From NCBI GenBank assembly GCA_034336665.1, contig CM067570.1, positions 12,445,502-12,509,501 on the forward strand: a stretch of 64,000 bases of DNA. The letters are read 5' to 3'. A program made the position numbers and the translations under genes. The notes below the pieces were generated by a model that saw nothing but the letters and a program-made list of their open reading frames with translations, was not told the origin of the DNA and ran no database searches. This document shows positions 26,001-39,835 of the stretch, piece by piece. This DNA is from Luscinia megarhynchos. Its lineage: Eukaryota > Chordata > Aves > Passeriformes > Turdidae. Position 1 is the stretch's first letter; each line of letters begins with the position of its first letter.

Positions 26001-28164
26001 TTTTATTATGATGACATTATTTTGTTAGCAAATGCTCATGAAAATGGCTGACACAATACTACAGTTAAAGTTTTAGATCTGGATCCTCAGATGGAAAGTA
26101 GGGGCTAGTCTAAAACTGAAGATTGCCTAGAAGCCAATTTTTGTTTTTATTTTGTTTTCTTATGTCCTCGATAAGCACAGTTTGGTGAAAATGAAGTCTA
26201 GATAGTATGGATTTTACAGGAGCAGCACAGGATGTGGTATAGTAATGGTACATCTGGTCATTTCCATTATGTGTGATTGTGTGAGAGAAGTGTGAAAAGC
26301 AACGTAAGGAAATCAGTCAGAGAAAGAGCGGGCTGAAGTGAAAATAGATTGTCATATGAATATATATATATATGTGTCAGGTTGTCTGGGACTAAAAAAA
26401 TAAATTGCAATTGTTTGTAGATAAATAAATAATATGATATTATTTCTGGCAGAGTGTAACAGAAACCGACTTAAAAGAACAACATTATGTGACTGGTGAT
26501 CATATCCCTGCTTAAATCACTAAAGCACTGTGTGTTCCAGAACAGGCTGCTCCACTTCTCAAAATGTGAGAAACTTTGCCTAACAAGTATAAAATCATAT
26601 CCTTGCAGGAAGCTAATAGGAAGAAATTAATTTTTGGTGAATGGACATTTTTCATCAGAAAAAGTTCGTCCAGAAATTTCTGTCCAAAAAAGATGAACCA
26701 CAGGCTCAACATTGTGTTCTGCAAACCCTAAACTCATATCAATTGCCTTTGCTCAGTGAAACTATTGAACAAAACTTGCTCTTTTTCAAAAGGTAGGATA
26801 AAATTCTTAGTATCAGGATTTGGTTTAAAGGAAGATATAGACAAAAGTGCCAGCACTAAAATTGCATCTTGAATTCTGGATTATCTCCACTGACTTTAGT
26901 TTACACCTTCTGAATGTCTTGCTTTTGCTCACTTGTTTTATTTGATACTTTAAAAATTATCATTATTAGAGTAGAATGCAGTGGTGTTTGTCCTACTCTT
27001 TTACTATAGAAACTATTAATTTTGGAAGCACAAGGTGATCAATGTATAGAAACCCAAAACTGAATCCAACCGCTCAGGCTGCAGGAGGATTTCACCCTGA
27101 TGGATTTGTTCCATTATTGCTGATCCCAGACAATGTGCCAATTTACTGAATTGTTTCAGGAAACCTGCATGAACACACACCTGAAGCCAAGAAAAGCATA
27201 TGGGATAAATGTTTTAGTGATAGAGATGGACGTAGTTTTAAGCCTTTGCTTAAATAATAATCCACACTCAATTTTAATTTTTGCAGTCTCTTTAGATTGC
27301 ACCAACAACGAAGTCACGTTTATTTGCCTCTCCTTCACTGTCAGGATAGAGATAATGTGATCCTAGCAAATGCATCAGTGAGATTTCCCGTTGCATATCT
27401 ATTAATAACCATACAGTACCTGGGTCAAATGCAAGGTACAATCTGACTGGGAAACATGGAGACAGTTAAATTGCATCTTAGCATCTATGTGGAAAATCTT
27501 GTACCACTATAATTACATTATCAAGGTGAAAGATAGGCAAATATGAGAGAGTCATTGAAATTAATAGCATGAAGTGTAGCATTTACAAAGGAATATACTA
27601 TTTTCTTGGTATCCTTTAATATCTTTCATTTGTAAAGGATCTTTTTTGAATGTCAACACAGCAGGAGTTTAGCAAACATGTAAGTACCTTTTTTAATGAG
27701 GTCGTTTAATGAAGACAGTTCTTCTCTTATTCTGATTTCCATCCCGTATTTCCTTCCCCAATACTTCTTGCTATATTTTCATAAGCTTTTAGAGAGGACA
27801 ATTCTGTAAGCCTTCTCACCTTTTCGCATGTAATCTTTACTTGGTTTGAAGTTGCAGCATTAGAATATAAGTACTTAAAAATCAAATTCATGGTATCATT
27901 AAGTGAAGAGTACACTCTTGCACTGAGCTCTTCTGCAGGTATATTGTAGATATGGTGATGCCAGAAGATGGCTATTTGCCAGGTCTGTAACAACAGCACT
28001 GGAGACATTTATCAGTTCTCTAAGTTGTATACAAAATTTCAGTAAGAAGTGGGAAAGAGATTGGTTTTGTTCATACTCCTAAACTGGACAAGGCACCTGT
28101 GCAAATTTTGTTTGTCTCAAAGACCTTATCACTTAAGATGGCAACACAGACAAAGGGAGTACTA
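23098..28164. other. Unique AT-rich non-coding stretch
   Basis: No gene, RNA gene or defined transposon. A short (TA)n microsatellite lies at 26359-26373. About 25490-25810 has balanced, non-repetitive composition with several TAAT/ATTA and CACCTG-like motifs, but nothing I can call. Confidence 0.5.
26359..26373. repeat. (TA)n microsatellite
   Basis: About seven TA dinucleotides, then TGTG. Confidence 0.8.
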
Positions 28165-28275
28165 CTCATGTTTTAATGCAGAAGATAAAATTGCAGACAG
28201 ATCAAATGTATTACCTTGGGTCAAGCAGAGAGATTTATGGGGACCCAGGACTTGACCTGCAAGCCAGTGTCTTTG
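28165..28275 (-). mobile_element. Possible MIR-like SINE remnant
   Basis: The segment GGTCAAGCAGAGAGATTTAT / GGGACCCAGGACTTGACCTG / CAAGCCAGTGTCTTTGGCCA resembles the antisense MIR order 'ggtcacacagc...gggacccaggtctcctgact...ccagtgctctaaccac'. The match is weak and incomplete. Confidence 0.35.
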
Positions 28276-29638
28276 GCCACCACCCTATTGCAAATCTACC
28301 TGGCCCGTTCACCTGTCATCCAGACTCATAAACTCAGTTTCTGATGTGTATTCTCTGTGTGAAGAGACTGAAACGAAATAAAATGGGTCAGCCTTGCGTC
28401 TTCTGAAACAGTGTGAAAACTTTGTGGTTTCATTCATCTTTTGCATTAAAAAGAGCCATGAACTCTGTAAAGCTCACAAAGTTCAATCCTTCATGGATGA
28501 AACTAAGATGAAAGGACACATGAAGGATTCTTTAGTGGGTTTGATATTACTCAGGGAAGTTAGTGTTTGACACCATTAAGGATAGTAGCCGAACTGGGAT
28601 GGAGGGACTGAAGACCAGGGCCTTCAACTAAATCTGTCTGCTCTGATTTACAATCACAGTGTACTTTCCTACTCAAATAAAGATCTTTAACCCAATGAGC
28701 AACTCCAGTTTACAGAAGTAGAATATATGAACACAGAAGAAAGGACTTAGAAACTGATATATGCATTGAGGTGTGTAGTGCTGACTACTTCTGTGGTATT
28801 AGATGAAAATTAAAGAGACTTAAAGAAGCCGTGTGATGGAAAAAGAAAATTAAAAGATTAATTACTTCATGGGAAGCAATTTCTTGGAGCATTTTTCCTG
28901 GTTCATCATGTTCAGAATTATGAGGCAGGTAATTACCAGTTCTTTTCCATTTCTCACACTGTGTAGAGACCAGATCAATACAACTCTTTTTACAGTCACC
29001 CTGGTACTTATCTATTCTACATTGGAGAAAATGATCTCTCTCCTTTGATTCAAGAAGAAAGGATGGGTGCAAGATGAGCAGGCACTTGACTTGTACTCTG
29101 TCAGTGTCTCTCCTTTGGACTGCCTGCCTGACAAGATGAAAGAAAACTTTATGTTCAGGGCTTTTCTAGAGGAAAGGAAAAAACCACCCCAGCCTGTGAT
29201 GCATGATTAGCTTCTATATATAAAGACTTTCTCCTGAAAAACATTCTGGAGGGGTCCTTCAGATCTACCACATCACAAATAACAAGGGACAATGCTTATT
29301 GTTTTGTTAAGCCACCACCACCTGATCCATCTACTTCCCCCTCGTTGTTACCCTGACACTAATGGCTACCTTAGAGCACACAAGCTGCACTTTCCTGGGA
29401 GAGTGCTTGAAAGAGTCAGACAGTGTATGCAAGAGCAGATTATTTTTTTTATCAGCCTGGTTCCTGCCTTATCTCACTACATTTTCCACTGTAGGTGCAT
29501 GCTACATACAGAGAGATGGACTTCTGCTAAATGCACTTACCCAAGACATGCTGCTGTCTTGCTCCTCAAACACTGAAAAAAGCAACTGGAATTAATGTAA
29601 GGAATGTGGACCAGTATGAGGTCACACCAATTTATTTA
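28276..29638. other. Unique non-coding stretch left of the LTR
   Basis: No gene or recognised repeat. The sequence just before the LTR is ordinary AT-rich DNA (TTTATTTA). I see no proviral internal region on this side. Confidence 0.5.
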
Positions 29639-30205
29639 TGTCCTGGTTTCAGTTGAGTTAGAGTTAATTTTCTTCCTAGCAGCTGGTACAGTGGTGTGTG
29701 TTGGATTTTGTACGAGAATAATGTTGATAACACACTTATGTTTTAGCTGTTGCTAAGCAGTGCTTACACTAAGTCAAGGATTTTTCAGTTTCCCATGCTC
29801 TGCCAAGGTGCAGGTGCACAAGAAGCTGGGAGGGATTATTGCATGCCACAGAACATTTTTCTCAGTTTATAAGATGGGAGGATTGGCTGTGAGATATCAA
29901 TCCCTGCTCAGGGACATGCTGGGCATCAGTCAGCAGGAGGTGAGCAATTGTATCATGTATCACTTGTCTTTCTTGAGTTTTATTCTTATCTTTTTCTTTC
30001 TTTTTAATTTTTTCCCTCTCTTTATATTTCTCCCTTTTCATTATTATATTGCTATTATATTTTATTTCAATTATTGACCAGTTTTTATCTCGACCTAGGA
30101 GTTTGACACTGTTTTCCTTCAATTCTCCTCTCCACTCCACCCACAGGAGCACATAGTGAGAGATGACTCCGTGGGACTTAGTTGTTGCCTGGGTTTGAAC
30201 CTGCA
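29639..30205 (+). mobile_element. Solo LTR of an avian endogenous retrovirus (ERVL/ERV-like family)
   Basis: The element starts TGTCCTGGTTTCAGTTGAG and passes through TTTTCTTCCTAGCAGCTGGT, AATGTTGATAACACACTTAT, TGCTAAGCAGTGCTTACACT and TTCCCATGCTCTGCCAAGG. It then has a TTTATAAG TATA-like box (about 29866), GCATCAGTCAGCAGGAGGTG, a T/TA-rich block (29970-30075), CAGTTTTTATCTCGACC, and ends near TTTGAACCTGCA. This order is that of an LTR very common in songbirds. From the family pattern I know, the stretch between GAAGCTGGGAGGG and the TATA box looks shortened, suggesting an internal deletion in the upstream half. The terminal inverted TG...CA fits. I could not find a convincing target-site duplication. 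No gag, pol or env sequence adjoins it, so it is most likely a recombination-derived solo LTR. Family assignment is from memory and not from alignment. Confidence 0.85.
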
Positions 30206-33200
30206 CTCAACCCAAATACAGCTTCAATTGGAGCAGGAGGCATCCAGGTCAGCTTGAAGGAGGACACTTTTTATGAGGAGGAAATGGAAGTTCAGATTGC
30301 CAGAGGAAGATGCCAAGACCTCAGCTCTGGGTCCCTTTGGAGAGGTAGATGAACTTCTTTCAGGGATAATTTAGAAGTAGTTTTTCTTGCTTCAAGAACA
30401 GATATGGAGAATTGCCTTTTGGAGATATCTTCCAAATCAATTTGTCTAGTCTGCTGCTTATTCTTTTGTCCAGGCTTGAAGATGAAGCCCTCTCAGGCTG
30501 GAGGTGCCTAAGGAAAGCTGGAATTCAGATCAGATATGCAGCATCTGATTCAGCCTGTCTTAAGGGATACATGCTTTAATGACTGAGCTTTAAGGAGTTC
30601 TAGTAGGCATTTTATCAATATTGCCTGGCTCCAGAGACAGGACAGGGTCATGGGATGCAAAAGACCTGTGCTCCTGACAGAACAGTGTGGTTAAGAACAA
30701 ATCATTATGAAATGGAGAACTTGGGGAAAATTCATAAATTAAAGCATTAAATTTTTATTTTAAATTTAAACATGTACAATGGAATTAAAAGCCATTTTAG
30801 AGAGTAATTTCAGATGTGTTTAATACTGAACCACACATACTGGATCATCATGAGCACTAGTTAATTACCAAGACCATATACTGACACAGAATGACTCATT
30901 TTCCACTTCTGGGTATACCCTGCAAATTCTCAGTCTTGTTTACTTATTTCAAGTTTCACGTGTCACCCCGCAGAGAAATAAACAACCAACACATGAGCAG
31001 GGACTATGAGATCCCTCATAAACCAAGAGAAATATACAGATATTGTTAAACAATAAGCAGGTGATAATGACCTTTAATTATGTAGTTAGACTGCAGTAAA
31101 TATGCTGATTTCATCCTTAATCTTCCTTTCTTAAGTGGATGCTTTGTAGCATTAGACTGTATTTACTGCCACCCTCACACTGATTTTCTTGTAATACAAC
31201 TTCAAACACTAAAACAATGCCAAAATTATAATGGAAAGGGATCAGAAACTTTTTTTTTTCAGTGCCAATTAAAAAAAAATAGTTCAAAAATTTAGTAAAT
31301 ATAGAAGACAGCATAAAAAAAATCTATTTTGTGTCATGATTCTTAGAAATTCTTGTGTCCTTTCAATTGCTGGATCATGTTTGTCATAGCACGAAATTAA
31401 ATTTGAAGGGGACCATAGAGTTAATTTTCCTGAAATAATACCTCAAAGAAATGGCTACATTGATTCAGACACATTGTATCTGCACATTTCCATATTAAAT
31501 AAAGGTCTTTCTTCCCCCATGATGTTAGCATAGCCTTTTTAATAAATTCCCAATTAATTTTATCAAACATCTTTGAATAAATAAAAGATGAACAGAGAGA
31601 TGAGGCGGAACTCTGCCCTCTAATGTAGAAAGCAAGCAGAAACAAAGGTGGTTTTTTTCATTTTTTGGTTAATTAGCTTTGTCTTCTGGGAATAAGAACA
31701 ATTCTTCAATTTAAAAGATGCAACAAAGAACAAAAATGTGTGTAAATAAAGAATCTCAAAGAATGAAAGGGAAAGCTAAAAAGAAGCACACTTTTAAAAA
31801 AGATAGCTATCATATATGACCTAATTTTAATAAAATTATAGGTAGGGCTGATACCTGTTCTAGAAAGCCTAGAAACTACCACTTCTAAAGAACAAGCACA
31901 AAGGCTAAGGCAAAATATTTTTATAGAAGTCCCATTCCATGTCAGCTTACTACAGGGTGACATTCATCTCTTTTTGAAGATTTCATTACTGATCATTATC
32001 TTCATACTGGACTACAGATTCGAGTCATCAGAGACATTCCTGACTTCCCATTTGTTACATGCATTGTCCACATAAAAAAGGAAGATGCATACTTTAGACA
32101 GATGAAGAATATTCTGGTGATTTATTTCAGTTAACATGGAGTAAAAAAAAAAGAAATTTCAATTGTTCTACTCCTGCAGTACACTTGAAAACCTTTAATT
32201 TGACTTTATGTGAAATATTAATACAGAGATGATATGAGTAAGAACTTTGAAGAATACATACATGTAAATGTTTTTTCCAGCTTGATTTTATTTTCTTGAC
32301 TGTATTCTATACAAAGACCTGTTCAGGGTGAGGCCATAAAAAGCTCATCTGATAGTACTGGCTGAGGCTTATTACAAATGTGGCTTGTTACACACAGAAA
32401 ACACTGCTCAGAGCATGAATCAGATCAACACCTCTCCCTGCAACTGTTTATCTAGATGTTCCCTCAAGGCTAGCTCAGTATCAAATTACTCCCACTAATG
32501 AAATAAGGGAAGAGGGCCAAATGGTAAATGACTGGAAGTTATCACTTTATAAAATAAAATAATGGAAGAGAAATAATACCAGAATACCATAATCCTCAAA
32601 GTGGTGTACCAGGCAAACCAAGGTTTGCTGGACTGGGGCAGATACAAAACTGTCCTCAAGTCAAGCTTATACAATCAGAGTTTGTCTAGCAGCTCTCTAA
32701 TATATTCCCAGGGCTGCTCCTAGGTGTACCTTCTCTTTTCTATCATTTCCCAAGAGCTGCCCTCTCTGGGGACTGGGGCTTCCATCTGAGGTGGGGCATT
32801 ATGCTACAGACAGAAAACACCTCTATTGCTCCTTGTCACTCCAGCTGGAGCCTTTTCATACTGAGAAAATTCTCTTACATTTTTTATTACATAGTATGTG
32901 ATTATTTCTTGGTTCTACAGGCTTGCAGATATAATAAAAGGTGACAATAACTGGACATTAAAATAGGCCCTACTGCAAACCTATCCATGGATCTCATAGC
33001 CCCGTGATTTTTTTCGACCCCCCCATTTAAAAGCTTTAAATTAAATTTACATTTCAGTTTTTACAGAAGATGGGGATGATGAGATGCTGCAGAGAGCATC
33101 TTAATAAAGTTGACATAGTATTAATTGTCATTCTTTTCCAGCTAAATATTCACTAATGATAATGACTCATTTTGCCTCATTATTTTTTCTAGTTAAGGGC

Positions 33201-36200
33201 TTTACATTGTCAAGGGTTTTAATCTTCCTTATTTGCCTATATTTCTAATCCACCAAGGTCTTTCTCTTCACCCCTCCTCCCTTATTCAAAGCCAGAAAAG
33301 TTTTCACTACCCTTGTTCTCTTAGGAACAAGCTATTTGTGGTTTAGCCCAGCATTTTTGTGTTCAATCATCTTTCTTTTCTTTGTTGTCAACCCTTTAAA
33401 GATGTTCGTCTTGCTTTTCTGTAATTTATAGCTTCTCAAAAAGTCTAATCAATTTATACCTTCCCCACAGGTTCAGATCCGGCTTACAGTGCTGGCTGTT
33501 TGAAATTCACAGTAATAGGTGTTGCATTTTTGATAACACATTTACTGGTGTGTTAGCCAGGATGATTTATAAAGTGTGCGTGGGAGGGTTTGATTTTTTT
33601 GCCATCCTTAACACAGATGAATTAGGTGAAATATTTCTCAATCAAAAGCTGCCACACAAAGCTTGACTTTCAACCACAGCATAAGCTCATTCAGATGGGA
33701 TCTCTGAGCTTGAGGCATGCCACAAAATGCAGCACTAGAGCAGACGGATCCTCCCAAGGCAGCCTGCAGCCATGCAGTGGGAAAAGACTTTTCAGACTAC
33801 TGGAAACTGCTAAAACATTAAGCTGTCCACAATGAGAGCAAGAAATCTATGCTACTCTCAGTAGACATTGATTTGCTTAGGTTAGTTCCTACGTGGAGGG
33901 TTTGTGGGTAAACCATTTTCTCATTTAGCTCTAGCTGGAGTAAAAGCTCCTCCAAGCAATATCAATCAGTCAGGCCCTGATTTTTGAGCACGAAAACACA
34001 CTTTGTGCCTCAAATCCAGCAGCCTTTCTAAGACACAAATCAGAAAGGGTTATTCACTGACACAATTTTATAGGTATATTCACTTTCCCCTTCTAATGAA
34101 GGATTCCCCAGTCACAAGCTGTTAAGGTCAGTGCTTCAGTACCCACAAACTTACTGATGCTTCAAGCTGGCCCAGAGCTGCTGTTTCACTGCTCCAGTGC
34201 TTCCACCTGCTCCTTCACACTGAACTCCAACATTTCAATCTCCTGCCCTTACAAGAGCATTTGGCCTTTGAGCTGGTGGTAATTATCAACACTTTAAGGA
34301 AACAGTAAGAGAATCCAGCCTTCTTTCCCTTCACTTCCAGTATCTGTTCAAGCACCCCAGGAGATGCAGACAGGGAGAGGTGAGAAGAGAGGAGCAAGAG
34401 CAGCAGTGAAAATGAATTTCCAGCAGAGGTCACGAGAACTCCCACATCTTCTGTGATCTTTCATTAGAGAGAATGTGTGACTATGAGGTCTTTTCTTTCA
34501 GAATCAATGCTAGCTAACACTGCTCCTGAAATCAGAAATCAGAGAGGCCTGAAATAGAAATCTTTATCCCTACCAATAAGCATTTCTACAGAAACACCAC
34601 TGACTTTATAACCTGCATCTTTTCATAGTCAGAGCCATATTATATTGCCAGGGCTCTGCCTCTAGAAAAAAATCCTCCCTAGGATGTCGACTGGAACCAA
34701 AGCCCTAAATCAGATGAAAAAAAAACCATTTAGCCTGCAGTCAGCAATATACACTCATAGCACAAGTTTCACCACCCAATGACCTTTGCTAAACTTGGCC
34801 AGCCCATTTGTAAATGATTATTGCTGAGTTAATCCCTTCTACTCCTGCCCTTAAGGCAGAAAACCCAAACACAGGTGTTTCTATTTCAACTATAGTCTGA
34901 GCCAAAGTGTGTCTAGGTATTTTCCAGCTTCTACAGCTGGAAACTCTGATATCCTACTCCAGGTAACTGTCTGTCTGCAGTCAACTCACATAAAATATCT
35001 GATTGCTTTGTACTTCAGTATTTGGGAAACTGTCCGTGAGAATCCTTTCCACAATATTACCAAAACTAACACTTACTGAATAGAATAAATTTCTTTTTAT
35101 TATGCAAAACTGTAATAATTGATTAGCTGTTAATGTGAAGATGCATGTGATGATTGCTTTTATTTTGCAAAAATTATGCCATTCTCTCTTCTTAGTTGGA
35201 AATGGCTTAATTTTTTCACCTCATCTCACAGAGCACCTCAGTGAAATGATTGCAACAGCCCACTTTTAACAAGGCTGGAGTTATCCATCCTTGAATGTGG
35301 GGAACTGGCTACAGTCTGAAATTCCTTGGTCTTGAGGATCTATGTTTTGTTACCATTTATTAGAATGAGCATAACCACTTTTACTGTAGCACCTGGAGCT
35401 ACTCAAGTGCAGGAAGTCTAATATATCCCCTGAGGACAAGACATTGCACGTGCACACAATCAGAAAATCTTAGCACTGTCTGGGATTTTTGGATAGAAAT
35501 ATAAGGATCCTACTGGGAGCCCTAAGGGAAATTAAGGCAGTACAGTCTCAGGCAGAAAAGATGCTTCTCTTTTGTAGAGGTAATTGATATTTCATTTGAA
35601 AAAAAAAATTCAGAAACTTCTGTGAAGAGAAAATCCCCTCATAATTATCAGTTATCTGTGAAAGACAATAAATTTCGGGACATAAAAGGGGTTCTCCCTA
35701 CAGTCCCCCTTTTAGGGGGCTGCCATAAACTCCTTCTTGGAGCAGGACTCTCCATGTATCTGGAAGCTTACTTTAAAACTAAAGGTAATGAAAGGCCTAG
35801 GATTCCCAGGTTTACAAAATAATTTGTTCAATAATTCTGGAAACTGATATTCTGAGGTTGCTTATAAAATCTGTTGCCCAGGAATTAGGACATAAAAAGT
35901 TTTTACATTTTCTACCTCCATTGTGTTTACATGATGGAATACTCTCCATCACTGGGGTCAGGCTTCTCAGCTGGCTAAGGAAAGCAGGTGGCAGGAAAGT
36001 CCCTAAGTGTAGGAGCCATGCCCCAACTGTGTGACAACTTTGGCGATAAAAATCATTCTTTATCACATATACTTGCAAATAAGCATGTATGGTACTGAAA
36101 TGTAAACATTTATTAGTAAACCTAGCACTCCTAATTGCCTTGATGCAAAAGCCTCTAATAAATAGTTTTCCAAAGGCCAGACAAAATGTTTTTCAAGAAT

Positions 36201-39200
36201 TCAGTCAATCATCCAAGAGCCGCCCTTATAAAAATCACCTCTCCTTTCAGCTATACCTTCCTAAAGCCTTCCTTGGATGTAAGAAAAAGATATGAATGCA
36301 GCCAGGAAGGAAATGCAATATCTGTTAATGCAACAAAGTTCCACAGTTATTCCTCAACAAATTTGAGAGCTTTCAACTACTTTCAATCATCTTCCTGCCT
36401 GGTTGATTACATTATTTTAACTTCCCTCTCAAACAAAAACATCAACACTACTGATAACCAGTAATCATTGGTCACTGTTCCTACCTAAGGGTTTACTTAG
36501 GTATGTTAGAATTAATGTCTCTCTGGTAATTAGTTTAAAATCATATTAATTCATATTCATATAAAATTCATTAAAAATCGTCTACATAATGGGAATAATT
36601 CTTGTCTCTCTTTTCCCCCCAGAGTTCTTAATTATGCGTCATATTTTCTGGTGAATGGCCACTAGAGAGGAGATAAAGCATCCATTACAGATCTTGGAAC
36701 TAAGAATAATTATTCAATGAAACCAAGTGAGTAAGAGATAGGGAAATGGTTTAATGGTCTGCTTGTTAAGGAGTGACAAAAGTTGATAGCCTCAGAGGAA
36801 TGGCCCAAAGTCGATCCTCAAAATTATGAGAAAACACTGTTGCACGTGAAATCTCTGATCAGTTGCAGATGCAAGAGGATATCAGTCTCCTGGGCTGTGG
36901 GAGCTTGTGTAAGTGCTCAGTGAATATACATTTTCAAATCAAAAAGGAAGATGTTTTCAGTATGCATATATGTATATATGTGTTTCTTGATAGTGACTCT
37001 AGAGCAAGAACACCTCTTAACTTACTTTCTTCTCTCCTTATGAGATATTAATATGATATGGTGTGAATTTTGAGAAATCATCTGTAAGCTTCAAGTGAGA
37101 TAGAGTTTTGAATAAATTCTTATGGAATAGATGTCCAGGCAAATCTTAACTTGCCACTCTTACAAAGTGTCATCATTTCATAATCCTGATCCCCTAGAAA
37201 CAAGGGCTACCCTCAATGCATGGAAAGCCCCTAGCAAGGTATAGATGCTCTCCCAAAGAAACAAAGAGGCCTCTGGATGCAATGAAGACATAATACAGCT
37301 TTTTTTCTTTTTTCTGATTCAATACTTTTCTACATTTTGAAATGAGAGAGAATGGAGAATTTTTCAGTTAACCAAAAAGAGTGAAATCACAAAATGTCTT
37401 GTAGGACCACCCTATGTATCTTGCCAGCAACATGACTTTACTTTAAATGATGGCTAAAATATATTGTTTGCCGTGCCCCTTGATTTGTTAAACCATAATC
37501 ATGAAATTGAATTACAGGACAGGAACGATAATAATAGATGAAACTATTATGTGTCATAGAGAGGCAATTATGCTGTAGCTAATGATCTTTACTAATGGGA
37601 TGAGATATACTGCCACATGTGCCTTGAAGACCATCATCAGATAAAACGGAGTAATCCATCAAGAAAACCTTTAAGGCAGTGTTTAATTTGAGAGGTGAAA
37701 GAAATAAAATTGGACTTTGGAGGACATGGCGAATTCCATCCATGTAAGGAGATAGAATATTGATCTAATGAACTACATGAAGTCTAGACTGGATCATTTA
37801 CCTGGAGCCTGGAGCAAGTGGATGCACACACATGCATTACCAAAAGGTTGGTGGAGTATAAATTAACTTTTCTGACTCAAAGGCAATTTAGTATTCCATA
37901 TAAACTGGAATATGATTCTATCCTGGCTACAGATTTTTACATCACACATTAATAGCAGGATTTCTACTGAATGCTGTATGGCTTAATCAAAGAACCTGGG
38001 CAATGGTGCCAGGCATTTGTCCCTGCCAGGGACTTAACAATATGGAAAAAAGGGAAAAAAGTCAGAGGTTTTTTGTCGTTGCTGTGTTTCTCCTCAGTAA
38101 GTAATTTCCCTATTATTAATCACATCCATTCTTCATCCTCCACCATGGTCCTTGTGAAGTAATTCTTTGGGCAGCTCTGTCCAAGGGCAGCAGAGGTTAC
38201 TCTTGGGCCACTCACACCAATCTGGTTACAGCTGATAGCAAATAGCTGACTGGATTATTTTCATGATGAATGTCCCCTTACACCAAGACAAGAAGATATT
38301 TAATTTGGTATCCAAAAGAGAAATGCCTATGCCTAATTGTGTGTGGGATATATGTAGATATTTATTCCTAAAGTCTCTGAATGGCATCTGAAACAATTGC
38401 ATTTCATTTGCAGCAGCTTGAGAGAAGAAAATGTCAATAGACAGAAGTGACATTTATAAATACTGACTAAATGAACAATGTAAAAACAGAATAAAAAATA
38501 AAAACAAATCCCTATGCCTTCGCTCTCCTTCTCAAAAGGACTCCTGCACTTTCTTCAACCTTTAAAAGGAAGACTGCAAAACCAAGTGGGAATAATCTAC
38601 TCTTGAAATTTTAACTAACTGTATTATTGAGATTTCTGCATGACAGGTGTTGATCTATATTTAGGACCTGTGTACAAATCTGAGTAAAAAGGGCTGATAA
38701 TAAATGTATCTTGTGTTGTGGGTGCTTTGTTTCCCATTCCCCCATCCTACCATGGGTTCCATGTATTTTGAATATTGATGAAAACTGTATTGATTGAGAA
38801 GGTTTAAGAATCAGGCTTTCATTCTTAGAATAATATTAAATCTTATATAGATTCTCTGCAAATTTCAGAAGATTTGCATGAGACTGAGCCAATTATCTAA
38901 GAGTCGGCCAGCAGAATGTCAGGAAAAGCCAATCTGAGTTAATACAGACAGTTCAGTTTTGAGTCAGAGACTGCAGAGTCTCAGAGAGGTAGGAATATAA
39001 TTCTGCCTCTGACTAAACACAGTGTGATGTGCCAGGAAATTCAAGACAAATTACTGAATCAGTCAAGGAACTGCAGATATTTTAACAGTCCTGTTTTCTT
39101 TGTGCATTTTGGCCTTGTTTTCTGTACTTTGTAGCAAACAAGGTATTAATCTAAAGAGAATCCTTAATTTGTTATGGATTTCCACTTTAAGTCTGCTATC

Positions 39201-39762
39201 TAGCATAAGTGTTATCTTAAACCGATTATGTCTTACACTTGGATTTAATGTAGTAAAAAACATATGAGATAATTCTACCAATTACTTATTGAAAATTTTA
39301 GTTGTATGTGTGAGAAAAAGAGCAACATGGGCAGGTGGCTATTTTAAATGTTTGTAAAATTCAGTTCATTCTGGTAGGGGAATCTGTGAAATTTCATTCT
39401 AGGCAGACTTTAAATGGTCTTGTCTTCTCTGTCAATCTGGTGGTGTAATATGAATAAATGTTTAGCCATATTAAATGAAAATAGAAAACTCTTGACTGGA
39501 AAGCAATGCATGGTTGGTAACATGGAGAAAAATATGAGGTCTAAACCAAAGGCAGGTGCTTCAGACAGTAAGCAATCTGGATATAAAATTAGCCCTGCTA
39601 GAGCCAATATTCATAGGTATTTCAGAGAAACTGAGCCTTCTACATAAAATAGAAAAAAAAATGCAGGGAATCTTCCCCACAGAGGAAGTTAGAAAAATGA
39701 AAATGTCAGATCTGCAGTTCCCATGAGACACCTTGGCAGAATATCTAAAACTCACTTCTCAT
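30206..39762. other. Long unique AT-rich stretch
   Basis: About 9.5 kb in which I recognise no gene, RNA gene or transposon. Reading frames rarely exceed 100 codons and overlap on opposite strands. The 150 bp after the LTR (30225-30370) are somewhat purine-rich but unrecognised. A small GC clamp at about 35698-35718 (CCCCC, 5-nt A/T spacer, GGGGG) is the only strong local stem seen. Confidence 0.5.
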
Positions 39763-39835
39763 AAAAAAAAAAAAAAAAAAAACAAAAAACCACAACCAAA
39801 CCAAACCAAAACAAAAAAAAAAAAAATAAAATCCC
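39763..39835. repeat. A-rich tract with CAAAC units
   Basis: A run of about 20 A, then CAAAAAACC, a few AAACC pentamers, another A14-type run and ATAAAATCCC. No upstream retrocopied gene or target-site duplication was seen. Confidence 0.85.

Noticed and set aside
30206..30370. Proviral internal sequence after the LTR
   Set aside because: No primer-binding site or retroviral coding similarity is seen; the sequence is unrecognised and the LTR is best read as solo.
39763..39835. Poly-A tail of a processed pseudogene
   Set aside because: No gene-like sequence or target-site duplication on either side; the tract mixes A-runs with CAAAC units.
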